Assembly (NCBI GenBank): GCA_018267825.1
Contig: JAFDXR010000005.1
Span: 124,001 to 188,000, forward strand
Length of the DNA: 64,000 nt
Reading direction: 5' to 3'
Source of the DNA: Bacteroidota bacterium
Lineage (GTDB): Bacteria; Bacteroidota; Bacteroidia; B-17B0; Aurantibacillaceae
In this document: positions 35,681 to 45,548 of the stretch, piece after piece
Position numbering within the stretch: position 1 is the first letter of the stretch
How the letters are laid out: the number at the start of each line of letters is the position of its first letter
The notes under the pieces: model-generated
The model's input: the letters and a program-made list of their open reading frames with translations, nothing else
The model's database searches: none
Told to the model about the DNA's origin: nothing
Position numbers and translations under genes: made by a program

Positions 35681-36910
35681 ATGTTTGAACGCGACAACTG
35701 GCAGGAAATATTTCAGACGATCCGGCAGAATAAACTCCGGACATTCCTGACAGCGTTCAGTGTCGGCTGGGGAATTTTCATCCTTATCATTCTTCTGGGC
35801 TCAGGCCGTGGTCTCAAAAACGGCACCAATGCACAATTTGCTGGCGATGCGGTAAATACGCTCTGGATAGAACCCGGCACCACCAGCATAGCATATAAAG
35901 GTTACAAACACGGCCGTAAAATACCTTTGCTCAATGATGACTATGAGCTCATCCGTCAGAAAGTAAAAGACATCGAATTTAAATCAGCCGTATTTGATGC
36001 GACACCTATGCGCAATATGCGTGTGGGCAATGAACGCGCTAACTTCCTAGCGCGCCCCTGCCTGCCCGATCACCAGTTTCTCGAAAACGTCACCATGCTC
36101 GACGGACGTTTTATTAATGAGATTGACATACGCGATTTCAGAAAAGTATGCGCCATCGGAAAACCGGTTGTAGAAACACTTTTCAAGCACAGTAATCCAC
36201 TCGGGCAGTACATTGATGTGGATGGCATTGCCTTTAAGGTGGTGGGTGTATTTAAAGATGCTGCCGACCGCGACAATTACAGAATCTATATTCCCCTGAG
36301 TACAGCGCAGAAAGCCTACAATGCCAAAAACAACCTCAACACCATCTGGCTCAGCACCGGGCAGGTCAGCGTGGAACGGAGCCAGCAGATGGCCGAAGAG
36401 ATCAGAACACTTCTGGCGAGCAAACATGCCTTCAGCCAGGAAGACCTCAGCGCAGTATTCATCAACAATAACTCTGCAGAATTTAAACGGGTCATGAATG
36501 TCCTCGACGGCATTACTTCCTTTGTATGGATCATTGGTATTATGACACTCATTGCAGGCATCGTGGGCGTAAGCAACATCATGATGATTGTGGTGAAGGA
36601 GCGTACACGCGAAATCGGAATCCGCAAAGCCATTGGAGCCAGCCCGGGATCTATTGTTACACAAATTCTCCAGGAGTCGGTTTTCATTACGGCAATGGCC
36701 GGGTACCTGGGACTTATGCTGGGACTGGGGCTCCTGAGCCTTGTTAATAAAATAGGGATAGACAGTGATTATTTTAAACGGCCGGAAGTTGATTTATCTG
36801 TAGCAACTATGGCCACATTATTAATTGTACTGGCGGGTGCGCTGGCCGGATTTTTCCCGGCTATACGCGCCGCACGCATTGCACCGGTAGTTGCACTCCG
36901 AAGCGAATAA
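35681..36910 (+). CDS. MacB/FtsX-type ABC permease 1
   Basis: 409 residues. Four membrane segments: one near the N-terminus (FLTAFSVGWGIFILIILLGSG) and three at the C-terminus (WIIGIMTLIAGIVGVSNIMMIVV, ITAMAGYLGLMLGLGLL, LLIVLAGALAGFFPAI), with a large periplasmic MacB-type domain (about 50-270) between. Conserved ERTREIGIRKAIGA lies before the third segment. Shares its first 11 residues (MFERDNWQEIF) with permease 2, so the pair arose by duplication and likely form a heterodimer. Confidence 0.92.
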   Translation: MFERDNWQEIFQTIRQNKLRTFLTAFSVGWGIFILIILLGSGRGLKNGTNAQFAGDAVNTLWIEPGTTSIAYKGYKHGRKIPLLNDDYELIRQKVKDIEFKSAVFDATPMRNMRVGNERANFLARPCLPDHQFLENVTMLDGRFINEIDIRDFRKVCAIGKPVVETLFKHSNPLGQYIDVDGIAFKVVGVFKDAADRDNYRIYIPLSTAQKAYNAKNNLNTIWLSTGQVSVERSQQMAEEIRTLLASKHAFSQEDLSAVFINNNSAEFKRVMNVLDGITSFVWIIGIMTLIAGIVGVSNIMMIVVKERTREIGIRKAIGASPGSIVTQILQESVFITAMAGYLGLMLGLGLLSLVNKIGIDSDYFKRPEVDLSVATMATLLIVLAGALAGFFPAIRAARIAPVVALRSE

Positions 36911-36920
36911 AACAGGTATT

Positions 36921-38174
36921 ATGTTTGAACGGGATAACTGGCAGGAAATATTTGCCACGATCAAAAAAAATAAACTGCGCACCACACTTACCATGTTTGG
37001 TGTGTTCTGGGGTATTTTGATGCTCGTGATCATGCTTGGATCCGGCAATGGGCTGCGTCATGGTATTCTGCGCCAGTTCGAAGGCAGTGCCACAAACAGT
37101 TTTTACCTCTGGACCCAGGTAACGACCAAAGCCTATAAAGGCATGAAACCCGGGCGGCATTTCAATTACAATAATACCGATACAAAAATCCTCGAGCGTG
37201 ATCCTGACTTTATGGTTGTGTCGGCACAGAACCAACTGGGCGATTATAACGGACAGAACAATGTGGTGCATGGTCTGAAAACAGGTGCATTTGCGGTGCT
37301 GGGGCAATATCCGAACCTGGCACGCATCGAAAATATTGCTATCAGCAAGGGGCGCTATATCAACGAACTCGATATACGCGAAAAACGAAAAGTATGTGTC
37401 GTCAGTTCCAGGGTACTTGAAGCGCTTTTCACTCCCGATGAAAACCCCATCGGGCAGTACATCCGGATCAACGGTGTATTTTTCAAAATCATCGGAACCA
37501 CCACACCTGTGGGCAGCGGACAGGCCTACCGCGAATCGGCCAATAAAATCAGGATTCCTTTCACCACATTTCAGCAGGCATTTAACTACGGCGATATTGT
37601 AGGCTGGTTTGCCGTATTGGCAAGACCTGATCTGCCGGGCGAAAAGGTCGAACAAAAAGCCATTGACATGATGAAAGAACGCCATAAAATTTCACCGGAA
37701 GATATGCAGGCCGTTGGCCACTGGAACATGGCTACTGAATACGATAAAATTACAGGCCTCTTCAATGGCATTGAACTCCTGGTATGGTTTGTTGGCATCG
37801 GGACACTCATGGCCGGTGTAATTGGTGTAAGCAATATCATGCTTATAGTAGTCAAGGAACGTACCCGCGAAATAGGCGTGAAACGGGCGCTTGGAGCTAC
37901 CCCGTTCAAAGTTATTTCCCAGATCATCCTGGAAGCCCTCTTCCTCACCTCCATGGCAGGCCTTGCTGGTCTTGGCCTTGGTGTAAGCGCCATACACCTT
38001 CTGAACGAAGCCATACCTGTAACCGACGACAGCATGTTTGTAAACCCAACCGTTAATATTACCGTAGTCGTTTATGCACTGATGGTACTTGTATTATCGG
38101 GTGCGCTGGCCGGATTTATTCCGGCACGCAAAGCCGTCGCCATTAACCCCGTTGAAGCCCTGAGAGCCGAATAA
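36921..38174 (+). CDS. MacB/FtsX-type ABC permease 2
   Basis: 417 residues from ATG 36921. Same layout as permease 1 (N-terminal span, periplasmic MacB domain, three C-terminal spans; ERTREIGVKRALGATP) and identical first 11 residues. The periplasmic domain differs strongly, which fits two halves with different roles. Ten bases follow permease 1. It ends 18 bases before the adaptor gene. The ATPase has no fused domain, in contrast to E. coli MacB. Confidence 0.92.
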   Translation: MFERDNWQEIFATIKKNKLRTTLTMFGVFWGILMLVIMLGSGNGLRHGILRQFEGSATNSFYLWTQVTTKAYKGMKPGRHFNYNNTDTKILERDPDFMVVSAQNQLGDYNGQNNVVHGLKTGAFAVLGQYPNLARIENIAISKGRYINELDIREKRKVCVVSSRVLEALFTPDENPIGQYIRINGVFFKIIGTTTPVGSGQAYRESANKIRIPFTTFQQAFNYGDIVGWFAVLARPDLPGEKVEQKAIDMMKERHKISPEDMQAVGHWNMATEYDKITGLFNGIELLVWFVGIGTLMAGVIGVSNIMLIVVKERTREIGVKRALGATPFKVISQIILEALFLTSMAGLAGLGLGVSAIHLLNEAIPVTDDSMFVNPTVNITVVVYALMVLVLSGALAGFIPARKAVAINPVEALRAE

Positions 38175-38192
38175 TAAAAAAGAAAATAATCC

Positions 38193-39296
38193 ATGAAAAC
38201 GAACCGAAAACACTTTCTCTCTGCCCTGCCCCTCTGTATCACCCTCACCATAGGCTTTGCCATGATTTCGTGTTCCGGCGACAAAGGTCCGGTTACACAA
38301 ACCACACATGCCTTTGATACTTTGATTGTCAAAAAAACAGTAGCCACAGGAAGCATCCTGCCACGCAAAGAAGTAAACATGAAATCGCAGGTAAGTGGTA
38401 TTATTGAGAAACTATATGTACTGGCCGGACAGGAAGTAAAACAGGGCGATGTGATTGCAAAAATCAAGATCATTCCCAACATGCTGAATCTCGCCAATGC
38501 CGAGAACCGCGTGAATACGGCGCAGATCAATTTCGACAACGTGAAGATCGAATACGAGCGCAACAAAAGTCTTTTTGACCAGGGTGTGATTTCGAAAGCT
38601 GAATTTCAGCCCTATGAACTGCGCCTCAAATCATCGAAAGAAGAGATGGATGCTGCTCAAAATCAATTGCAGATTATCAAGGAAGGTGTGGCCAAATCAT
38701 CGGGTTCTGCAACCAATACACTGGTAAAGGCAACAATCTCGGGCATGGTACTGGATGTGCCTGTAAAAGAAGGCGGCCAGGTTATTGAAAGCAATACGTT
38801 TAACGAAGGCACTACACTTTGCAGTGTGGCCAATATGGGCGATATGATGTTTGAAGGAAAACTCGATGAAAGCGAAGTCGGAAAAATTCAGATCGGCATG
38901 CCCATCGAATTGACCGTTGGTGCGATTGACAAACAAAAATTTCCGGCTGCTCTCGAATACATCTCACCGAAAGGCGTAACCGAAAACGGTGCCATTCAGT
39001 TTGTGATCCGGGCCAAACTCTCTGCGATGAGCAGTGGCAATACGTTCCTGCGGGCCGGCTACAGCGCCAATGCCGACATTATTCTGGCACGTAAAGATAA
39101 AACACTGGCTGTTCCTGAAAAGGTGTTACAGTTTGAAGGCGAGAAAACCTATGTTTTGATCGACAAAGGAAATAATCAATCCGAAAAACGTTATCTGAAA
39201 ACAGGAATTTCCGACGGCATTAATATCGAAGTTCTGGAAGGGCTCACAAAGACCGATAAGATTAAAGTTCCGGAAGCGCCGATTGCCGGCCAGTGA
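38193..39296 (+). CDS. MacA-like periplasmic adaptor (HlyD family) lipoprotein
   Basis: 367 residues. Signal with lipobox AMISC (Cys at about residue 29). Biotinyl-lipoyl half (VNMKSQVSGIIEKLYVLAGQ and later ATISGMVLDVPVKEGG), helical hairpin (about 85-160), beta barrel and membrane-proximal domain (EKTYVLIDKGN). Bridges the ABC permease to an outer-membrane channel. No TolC-like gene lies in the window. Last gene of the operon. Substrate is not indicated; such pumps export macrolides, lipids or peptides. Confidence 0.9.
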   Translation: MKTNRKHFLSALPLCITLTIGFAMISCSGDKGPVTQTTHAFDTLIVKKTVATGSILPRKEVNMKSQVSGIIEKLYVLAGQEVKQGDVIAKIKIIPNMLNLANAENRVNTAQINFDNVKIEYERNKSLFDQGVISKAEFQPYELRLKSSKEEMDAAQNQLQIIKEGVAKSSGSATNTLVKATISGMVLDVPVKEGGQVIESNTFNEGTTLCSVANMGDMMFEGKLDESEVGKIQIGMPIELTVGAIDKQKFPAALEYISPKGVTENGAIQFVIRAKLSAMSSGNTFLRAGYSANADIILARKDKTLAVPEKVLQFEGEKTYVLIDKGNNQSEKRYLKTGISDGINIEVLEGLTKTDKIKVPEAPIAGQ

Positions 39297-39480
39297 TCCC
39301 TGTTTTGTGCTAAAAACCCTTTAAACGGTAAATACCCGCCCCTGATTACTTATTATTTTTGCAACAGTGAGAGTGCTTGGCAGGGTGGCATTGGTTTTTG
39401 TGTTTAGAGTAATGCCCCCTGCTTTTTATACCACTTTATGATTTCTGAACCATCACTCTATTTCAAAAATCGTTCAGGCA

Positions 39481-40305
39481 TTATTTCTTCAGGTGAATGA
39501 CTGCCCATTCATTTTTCGAATAAGACGCTACCCAGGTGAGACCGGCTTTTTCAGCGACGTCCCTGAGCTCAGCCACATCTACCGTAAAAAATCCACTCAG
39601 CAGCAGTTGCGCGCCAGGCTTCATCACACCGGCATAAACAGGCATGTCTTTTCTCAATACATTTTTATTGATGTTGGCCAATACAATATTGTAAGGTGCT
39701 TTACCGATCAGTAGTGCAGCATCGCCTTTCGCAAAACGGATGTGCGCGCACTGATTGATCTCCGCATTCTCCACCGAATTTTCAATACTCCAGTCGTCAA
39801 TATCAATACCATCTATATCGGTTGCGCCAAGCTTCGCTGCCAGGATTGCCAGCACACCGGTGCCACATCCCATATCCAGCACGCGCTGTCCCGACATGTT
39901 TAATCCGAACATCGTTTTACACATCAGCCAGGTTGTATCATGATGTCCTGTGCCGAAGCTCATTTTCGGAGTAATAATAATATCGTGTTTCACATGGGCC
40001 GGCTTTTCATGAAAATGCGCACGGATACAACACAGATCATCGACATACACCGGTGAGAAATTTTCCTCCCAGGTCTTGTTCCAGTTCTGCGTTTCAATTT
40101 CCTGTCGTGTGTAGTGATACGAGAAATCATCGAAAGCAAGGTCTGCCAGGCGTGATTCGTCGTCGGCCTCTTTTTGAATATAGGCTTCAAAGCCGGTGTT
40201 GGTGGTCGTAAAACTTTCAAAACCGAGATCAGCCAGCAAGGCAATCAGAATGTCTGTTCCGGGTTCCGGAGGATTTACCGTAAAGGTATATTGAATATAG
40301 TTCAT
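39481..40305 (-). CDS. prmA: ribosomal protein L11 methyltransferase
   Basis: 274 residues from ATG 40305, one base overlapping the tpiA stop (TGATG). SAM-binding motif VLDMGCGTGVLAILAAKLGA, the DIDDWSIENSVENAEIN acidic region and NIVLANINKNVL (the NxxxN motif) identify PrmA, which trimethylates ribosomal protein L11. The N-terminal FTVNPPEPGTDILIALLADLG is the substrate domain. An upstream in-frame ATG at 40329 would lie inside tpiA. Confidence 0.93.
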   Translation of the reverse strand: MNYIQYTFTVNPPEPGTDILIALLADLGFESFTTTNTGFEAYIQKEADDESRLADLAFDDFSYHYTRQEIETQNWNKTWEENFSPVYVDDLCCIRAHFHEKPAHVKHDIIITPKMSFGTGHHDTTWLMCKTMFGLNMSGQRVLDMGCGTGVLAILAAKLGATDIDGIDIDDWSIENSVENAEINQCAHIRFAKGDAALLIGKAPYNIVLANINKNVLRKDMPVYAGVMKPGAQLLLSGFFTVDVAELRDVAEKAGLTWVASYSKNEWAVIHLKK

Positions 40306-41063
40306 CAGAATGAATCGATGATCCTGCAAAAATCATCTGCTTTCAGCGAAGCGCCACCGATCAGGCCTCCATCTACATCTGCACAGGCAAACAGCTCGGG
40401 GGCATTCTGAGCGTTGCAGCTTCCGCCGTATAAAACGGGCATTTGCTGCGCTGTGGTCTTATCGAAAAGTTCGGCAAGCACCATACGTATATGGGCGTGC
40501 ATATCCTGGGCCTGGGCCGAAGTGGCTGTTTCGCCGGTACCTATAGCCCATACCGGCTCATAGGCCAGGATAAACTTCCCGATCTGCTCAGGCTTAAAAG
40601 CGCCTAAAACTTCCTTTACCTGGTTTTTCACCAGCTCATAGTGGCTGCCGTTTTTACGCTGCTCCAGTGTTTCACCAATGCAATAGATCGGTGTCAAACC
40701 GTGTGCAAAGGCTTGTTCGGCTTTCTTCACAAAATCGGCATGTGTTTCATGGAAATACTGGCGACGTTCCGAATGACCTACCAACACATATTTACAGCCC
40801 GTCGATTTCAGCATGCCTGCGGCTATTTCACCGGTATAAGCGCCTTTGTCGTGTGTGCTGCAATTCTGAGCACCCAGGTGCAATGTTGCTTTATGTTCAA
40901 TCGCTTTTTTCGTTTCGGTGAGAAAAGGAAACGGCGGGATCAGAATTTTCACAACGCCATCAGCGTCATTTACCCGTCCGGCCACAGCCGATGCCAGCTG
41001 AATGGCCTCAGGCAGGTTTGTATTCATTTTCCAGTTTCCGGCAACTATTTTCGGGCGACTCAT
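40305..41063 (-). CDS. tpiA: triosephosphate isomerase
   Basis: 252 residues, TIM barrel. GNWKMN (substrate Lys), LVGHSERRQYFHE (catalytic His), YEPVWAIGTGETATS (catalytic Glu) and YGGSCNAQNAPELFACADVDGGLIGGASL are all present. Interconverts DHAP and glyceraldehyde-3-phosphate. Overlaps the permease gene upstream by four bases (ATGA) and prmA downstream by one, so three unrelated functions are translated together. Confidence 0.98.
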   Translation of the reverse strand: MSRPKIVAGNWKMNTNLPEAIQLASAVAGRVNDADGVVKILIPPFPFLTETKKAIEHKATLHLGAQNCSTHDKGAYTGEIAAGMLKSTGCKYVLVGHSERRQYFHETHADFVKKAEQAFAHGLTPIYCIGETLEQRKNGSHYELVKNQVKEVLGAFKPEQIGKFILAYEPVWAIGTGETATSAQAQDMHAHIRMVLAELFDKTTAQQMPVLYGGSCNAQNAPELFACADVDGGLIGGASLKADDFCRIIDSF

Positions 41064-42136
41064 TTAAATCTTACACGCGGATCGAGAACACCATACACGA
41101 TGTCGACCACAATATTAATAAATACGAAGATGGTTGCAAATATAAGCGTTGCCCCCATCACCACAGGAAGGTCGTTTTTGGTTAAGGCTTCAAACACTTC
41201 GTTGCCGATCCCTTTCCAGCTGAAAATAATTTCTACAAACAAGGCTCCGGCCATTAAACCTGCAAACCAGCCCGAAATAGCTGTTACCACAGGATTGAGG
41301 GCATTCTTAAGTGCATGCTTGATAATGATTTTATAGAGCGAAAGGCCTTTTGCTTTGGCCGTACGGATATAATCCTGCGACATCACATCGAGCATAGAGC
41401 TGCGCATCAGCTGCACCACAATCGCCAGCGGTCGGATTCCCAGTGTAATGGAAGGCAGGATCAGGTTTTTGAACATCAGCTTTTCCCCATCCCATACGTC
41501 AATATCGTATAAACTTCCTGTCGGTGTAAGTCCTGTATAATCGCGTAATACATACCCGAAAAGCCAGGCGATAATAAGTCCCACAAAAAACGAAGGGGCT
41601 GCCATACCAAGTACAGCAAGCACAAGCGACATACGGTCGTAGAAACTGTTGCGGCGGATAGCACTTACAATACCCAGGAAAATACCAAGCACAGAGGCAA
41701 TCACAATCGATGAAAAGGCCAGTACAGCTGTTTCGGGAAGCGTTTCTTTAATAATATCCGAAACTGGTCGCTTGGAAATATAGGAACGGCGCAGGTAAGG
41801 TACTTTCAGCACCATTACTTTCTGCTTGCCCAAAGTCATCAGCGATTTCCATGAATATTTGGCCGGGTCGAGATACCAGTGGCTCTTTGTATTCACATAA
41901 TCGTGGATCGAAATCGGCGAAAGATCATTCAGGTACAGCGCATATTGCTCCATAATAGGGCGGTCGGTTCCCAGATCTTTATGGATAGCATCTACAGATT
42001 CTTTATTGGCATGCTGCCCCAGCATAATGGTAGCAGGATCGCCGGGCAATACATTAAACAGGAAAAAAATAACTGTAATCACTCCAAAAAGTACCAGGAT
42101 TCCATACAGTATTTTCTTAGTAATAAATTTGATCAC
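41060..42136 (-). CDS. DppB/OppB-like ABC peptide permease
   Basis: 358 residues, six membrane segments. N-terminal signature GVITVIFFLFNVLPGDPA and the EAA-loop region GLSLYKIIIKHALKNALNP, then VEIIFSWKGIGNEVFEAL mark the first permease of oligopeptide importers. The second permease, ATPases and binding protein are not in the window. It contains a longer than usual periplasmic loop (about 50-130). First gene of the tpiA-prmA operon. Confidence 0.88.
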   Translation of the reverse strand: MIKFITKKILYGILVLFGVITVIFFLFNVLPGDPATIMLGQHANKESVDAIHKDLGTDRPIMEQYALYLNDLSPISIHDYVNTKSHWYLDPAKYSWKSLMTLGKQKVMVLKVPYLRRSYISKRPVSDIIKETLPETAVLAFSSIVIASVLGIFLGIVSAIRRNSFYDRMSLVLAVLGMAAPSFFVGLIIAWLFGYVLRDYTGLTPTGSLYDIDVWDGEKLMFKNLILPSITLGIRPLAIVVQLMRSSMLDVMSQDYIRTAKAKGLSLYKIIIKHALKNALNPVVTAISGWFAGLMAGALFVEIIFSWKGIGNEVFEALTKNDLPVVMGATLIFATIFVFINIVVDIVYGVLDPRVRFK

Positions 42137-42242
42137 AACCCGTTAATTGTTAAACTGCTAAATAAGCAAAATATTTTAGTATTTAAAACTATATTTAGCT
42201 GAAAGGCGACCAAAAGCAGTCTATTAACTATGAAAAATTAAA

Positions 42243-42250
42243 TAACTTTG
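42243..42250 (+). promoter_or_regulatory. promoter -7 box of the patatin gene
   Basis: TAACTTTG, exact TAnnTTTG, ends five bases before the presumed TTG start at 42256, predicting a leaderless transcript with a TTG start. Confidence 0.5.
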
Positions 42251-42255
42251 CTTAA

Positions 42256-44568
42256 TTGTATAAAATAACGCCAAATAATCTCCGCGTCTTTGTTTTTATG
42301 CTGTGCCTTACCGGCCTGTCTTTTTCATCGTTCGCACAGAAAGTAGGACTGGTTTTGAGTGGTGGTGGTGCCAGTGGTATTGCACACATCGGGGTGATCA
42401 AAGCCCTTGAAGAAAACGGTATTCCCATTGATTATATTTCCGGCACCTCTATCGGCAGTTTAATAGGCGGGCTCTATGCCGCCGGCTACAGCCCCGGGGA
42501 AATTGAAAAACTTGTTCGAACCGAAAATTTCATCAAACTCACCAAGGGCGAGCTCACCTCCAGATACGGCTATTACCTTAAAAAAAGAGACGACTACGCT
42601 TCCTGGATCACATTTAAACTTCAGCTCAATGGCCCGCTGCTGAACAACCTGCCGACGAATGCCATTAATTCGGTACCCATCGACTTTTACCTGATGGAAA
42701 CCTTTGCCGGCGCCAATGCCCGCTCCCATTATAATTTCGACAGCCTCGTTGTTCCGTTCCGCTGCGTGGCTTCTGATATTGAAAAAAAACAAAGCGTAAT
42801 CTTCCGCAATGGCGACCTGCCTTCGGCGATACGTGCATCCATGAGTTACCCCTTTTATCTGCGTCCTATCCAGATCGACGGCAAACTCCTGTTTGATGGG
42901 GGGCTTTACAATAATTTCCCTACCAATGTGATGTACGATGATTTTTATCCCGACTTTATTATAGGCAGTTCCGTAACGGAGAACTCTGCTGTGCCGGGCG
43001 ACGACAATCTTTACCTGCAGTTGCGGAATATGCTCATGAGCAAATCCAACTTCGATAACATCTGCGACAATGGGATCATTATTGAGCCATGGGCCGAAGT
43101 CGGCATTTTTAATTTTGAAGATACGCGCCGCCTGATCGATAGCGGCTATGTGGCTACCATGCGCGTGATGCCGCAAATTAAAATGCATGTAAAACGCCAG
43201 GCCGATTCGCTGGAACTGGCCAGGAAGCGCGCCACATTCAGAGCCGCTGCAAATTCAGACAGCATCAGTTTCAACAAAGTGGTTGTAAATGGTGTACCTG
43301 AAAAAGGTTCGGAGTTCATTACCAAAAGCATTACCAAAAAGCGGCAGAAATTTACCATGAACCAATTGAAGCGCCAATACTTCAGGCTGATGGCCGATGA
43401 AAAAATCCGATCAGCCTACCCCACGGCCCGCCAGGACAGTGCTTCCGGACTATTTACGCTGACCCTGCGCGCGCGTAAGGACAAGCATTTTTTCCTCGAT
43501 GTGGGTGGTAACATTTCCAACAGGCCGATCAGTAATGTGTTTTTAGGTGTGCAGTATAACCAGCTCGGACGAATCGGATTTACAGCCTATGCCAATGGTT
43601 ACCTGGGTAAGCTCAACTCCAGTACGATGGGGAAAGTACGTTTCGATTTCCCGACACGAACGCCATTTTACCTGGAGCCTGTAGTTTCCTATTCGCGCTG
43701 GGATTATTACCGGAGCAGTGCTTTATTCTACAACCTCGACAAACCTGCTTACCTCATCCAGGAAGACGCCTATGGTGAATTAAACGTGGGACTGCCCGTG
43801 GGCAATATGTCGAAAGTTGTGCTGAGTGGCGGCTATGCTGAACTCAAGAACCGCTATTACCAGACTGATGCATTCACCAAGCTGGATACCACAGATGCTA
43901 CGGTGTTTGACTATGGATACACACAGCTCAGTTACCAGATCAATACACTGAACCGTAAACAATATGCCAGCGAAGGAACTTATATATCGGCACGGATTAA
44001 ATACGTAAACGGTCTCGAAAGTTATTATCCGGGCAGTACATCCATAGACAGTACCATCAGCATTCATGTGCCTGCTCACCAGTGGTTCAACGTTAAACTC
44101 GTGATCGATAAATACATCCGTCCGATCAAGTATTTTAAAATCGGGGTGTATGCCGAAGGTGTTTATTCGTCGCAGGACTTTTTCAAAAACTATACGGGGA
44201 CTATTTTATCGGCACCGGCATTTAACCCGATTCCCGAAAGCCAGACTCTTTTCATCGATGATTACAGGGCGCACCAATATGTTGCCGGTGGACTCAAAGC
44301 TATTACAAGCCCGTTTAAAAACCTCGATATCCGGTTTGAGGGTTATTTATTTCAACCTGTACTTTCGATTACGAGAACGGCTGACAATACTGCAAAATAC
44401 TCTACACCCTTTCTTTACCACCATTTCCTGGGCATGGGAGCCCTGGTGTTTCACTCGCCTATAGGTCCTTTAAGTATCGGGGTAAACTACTACGACAAAA
44501 ACGACAACAGTTTTTCGTTTTTCTTCCACCTCGGTTATACCATTTACAACAAACGCTCCAGCGATTAA
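42256..44568 (+). CDS. patatin-like phospholipase with outer-membrane barrel (PlpD-like)
   Basis: 770 residues. Signal peptide ending near FSSFAQ. Patatin domain: oxyanion GLVLSGGGASGIAHIG, nucleophile elbow GTSIGS (Ser about residue 73), acid DGGLYNNFP. Residues about 330-410 look like a POTRA-type linker, then a C-terminal TamA/BamA-type beta barrel (YTQLSYQINTLNRKQYASEG, the last strand FFFHLGYTIYN). The family secretes a lipase via its own barrel, though in Bacteroidota the patatin may stay in the periplasm. The start is TTG at 42256; internal ATG at 42298 leaves a short signal peptide. Confidence 0.9.
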   Translation: MYKITPNNLRVFVFMLCLTGLSFSSFAQKVGLVLSGGGASGIAHIGVIKALEENGIPIDYISGTSIGSLIGGLYAAGYSPGEIEKLVRTENFIKLTKGELTSRYGYYLKKRDDYASWITFKLQLNGPLLNNLPTNAINSVPIDFYLMETFAGANARSHYNFDSLVVPFRCVASDIEKKQSVIFRNGDLPSAIRASMSYPFYLRPIQIDGKLLFDGGLYNNFPTNVMYDDFYPDFIIGSSVTENSAVPGDDNLYLQLRNMLMSKSNFDNICDNGIIIEPWAEVGIFNFEDTRRLIDSGYVATMRVMPQIKMHVKRQADSLELARKRATFRAAANSDSISFNKVVVNGVPEKGSEFITKSITKKRQKFTMNQLKRQYFRLMADEKIRSAYPTARQDSASGLFTLTLRARKDKHFFLDVGGNISNRPISNVFLGVQYNQLGRIGFTAYANGYLGKLNSSTMGKVRFDFPTRTPFYLEPVVSYSRWDYYRSSALFYNLDKPAYLIQEDAYGELNVGLPVGNMSKVVLSGGYAELKNRYYQTDAFTKLDTTDATVFDYGYTQLSYQINTLNRKQYASEGTYISARIKYVNGLESYYPGSTSIDSTISIHVPAHQWFNVKLVIDKYIRPIKYFKIGVYAEGVYSSQDFFKNYTGTILSAPAFNPIPESQTLFIDDYRAHQYVAGGLKAITSPFKNLDIRFEGYLFQPVLSITRTADNTAKYSTPFLYHHFLGMGALVFHSPIGPLSIGVNYYDKNDNSFSFFFHLGYTIYNKRSSD

Positions 44569-44577
44569 GCAGTGTAT

Positions 44578-45510
44578 TTACAGGTTGTAGTAAAACCGCA
44601 GCCCGAAGCTGTGCTGCAGTTTGAATGAAGGATACAGTCCCATTTTAATACGGTCGTAAGATGGCATATAAAGCGCCTGAACGGTGTATTTCGGACTGAG
44701 TGTGAGATTCAGGCCAAGCCCTGCAAAAATGCCGGGACCAACACCTACAAAATATTTTGAACGTACGTAGTTATACGTATCCTGATTATACGGACTCATC
44801 AGGTCGATCTGCACCGGGTTGGTCGTGCTTGTGATAAAAGCCTGGTTTTTCAGGTATTTCACCATGGTGATATTGAGGCCTCCTTCTGCAAAAAAATTCA
44901 GCTTGTCGTTTGTTCCTAAAATACGCTGATACCCCAGCTGAAACATCAGGCGTTGTTCACCTCCGGTGACAACAAACTGATGCACTTGTGGCACACCCTG
45001 TATGCCATTGTTGGTGGTAACTGTACTGATGGAGAAATTGCCATTCACGGTAAGCTTGGTGCCATTGATATTCACTACCAGGGCTTCCTGTTTCGACAGA
45101 TTATAACGCATGTTTAAACCTACCAGGTAGGTGATGTTATAATGCATGTTAATGGGCATGTCGCTTTCGGTAAAGCTCCATTCATTATGATTTACATTAA
45201 GCGCCAAGGCAATCTGGTCAACGCCACCCAAACCACCACCGTAGTAATTTACAATCTGGTTGTACATAAAACTGTTGCCGAATGTATTGCGGAGTCCGTT
45301 TATATCGAGCCCATAGCCATCGTACATGCTCGCCGAATATTTGTTGGCCATATAGGTGCCTACGTATATCCCCAGGTGAAGTCCTTTTCCATCGTCTGTT
45401 GAAACCGCTGTAGAATCAGGCGAGTCGCTGTCTGATTGTGCATAGCCCCTGTGTCCCCCTATTACAAAAAGGCATAATAACCCGGCGTGATAAAATTTTC
45501 GCAAACTCAT
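44578..45510 (-). CDS. outer-membrane beta-barrel-like protein, unknown
   Basis: 310 residues. Signal peptide 1-24 (cut near GYAQS). The mature part has alternating polar/aromatic strands of 9-11 residues (LGIYVGTYMANKYS, NITYLVGLNMRYNL, RLMFQLGYQRILG, YTVQALYMPSYDR) and ends in LRFYYNL, which fits a small outer-membrane barrel. No family recognised. Convergent with the patatin gene, nine bases apart. Confidence 0.6.
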   Translation of the reverse strand: MSLRKFYHAGLLCLFVIGGHRGYAQSDSDSPDSTAVSTDDGKGLHLGIYVGTYMANKYSASMYDGYGLDINGLRNTFGNSFMYNQIVNYYGGGLGGVDQIALALNVNHNEWSFTESDMPINMHYNITYLVGLNMRYNLSKQEALVVNINGTKLTVNGNFSISTVTTNNGIQGVPQVHQFVVTGGEQRLMFQLGYQRILGTNDKLNFFAEGGLNITMVKYLKNQAFITSTTNPVQIDLMSPYNQDTYNYVRSKYFVGVGPGIFAGLGLNLTLSPKYTVQALYMPSYDRIKMGLYPSFKLQHSFGLRFYYNL

Positions 45511-45548
45511 ACATTAAATATAAAGAATACCCGCGACCTGCTCAATAT

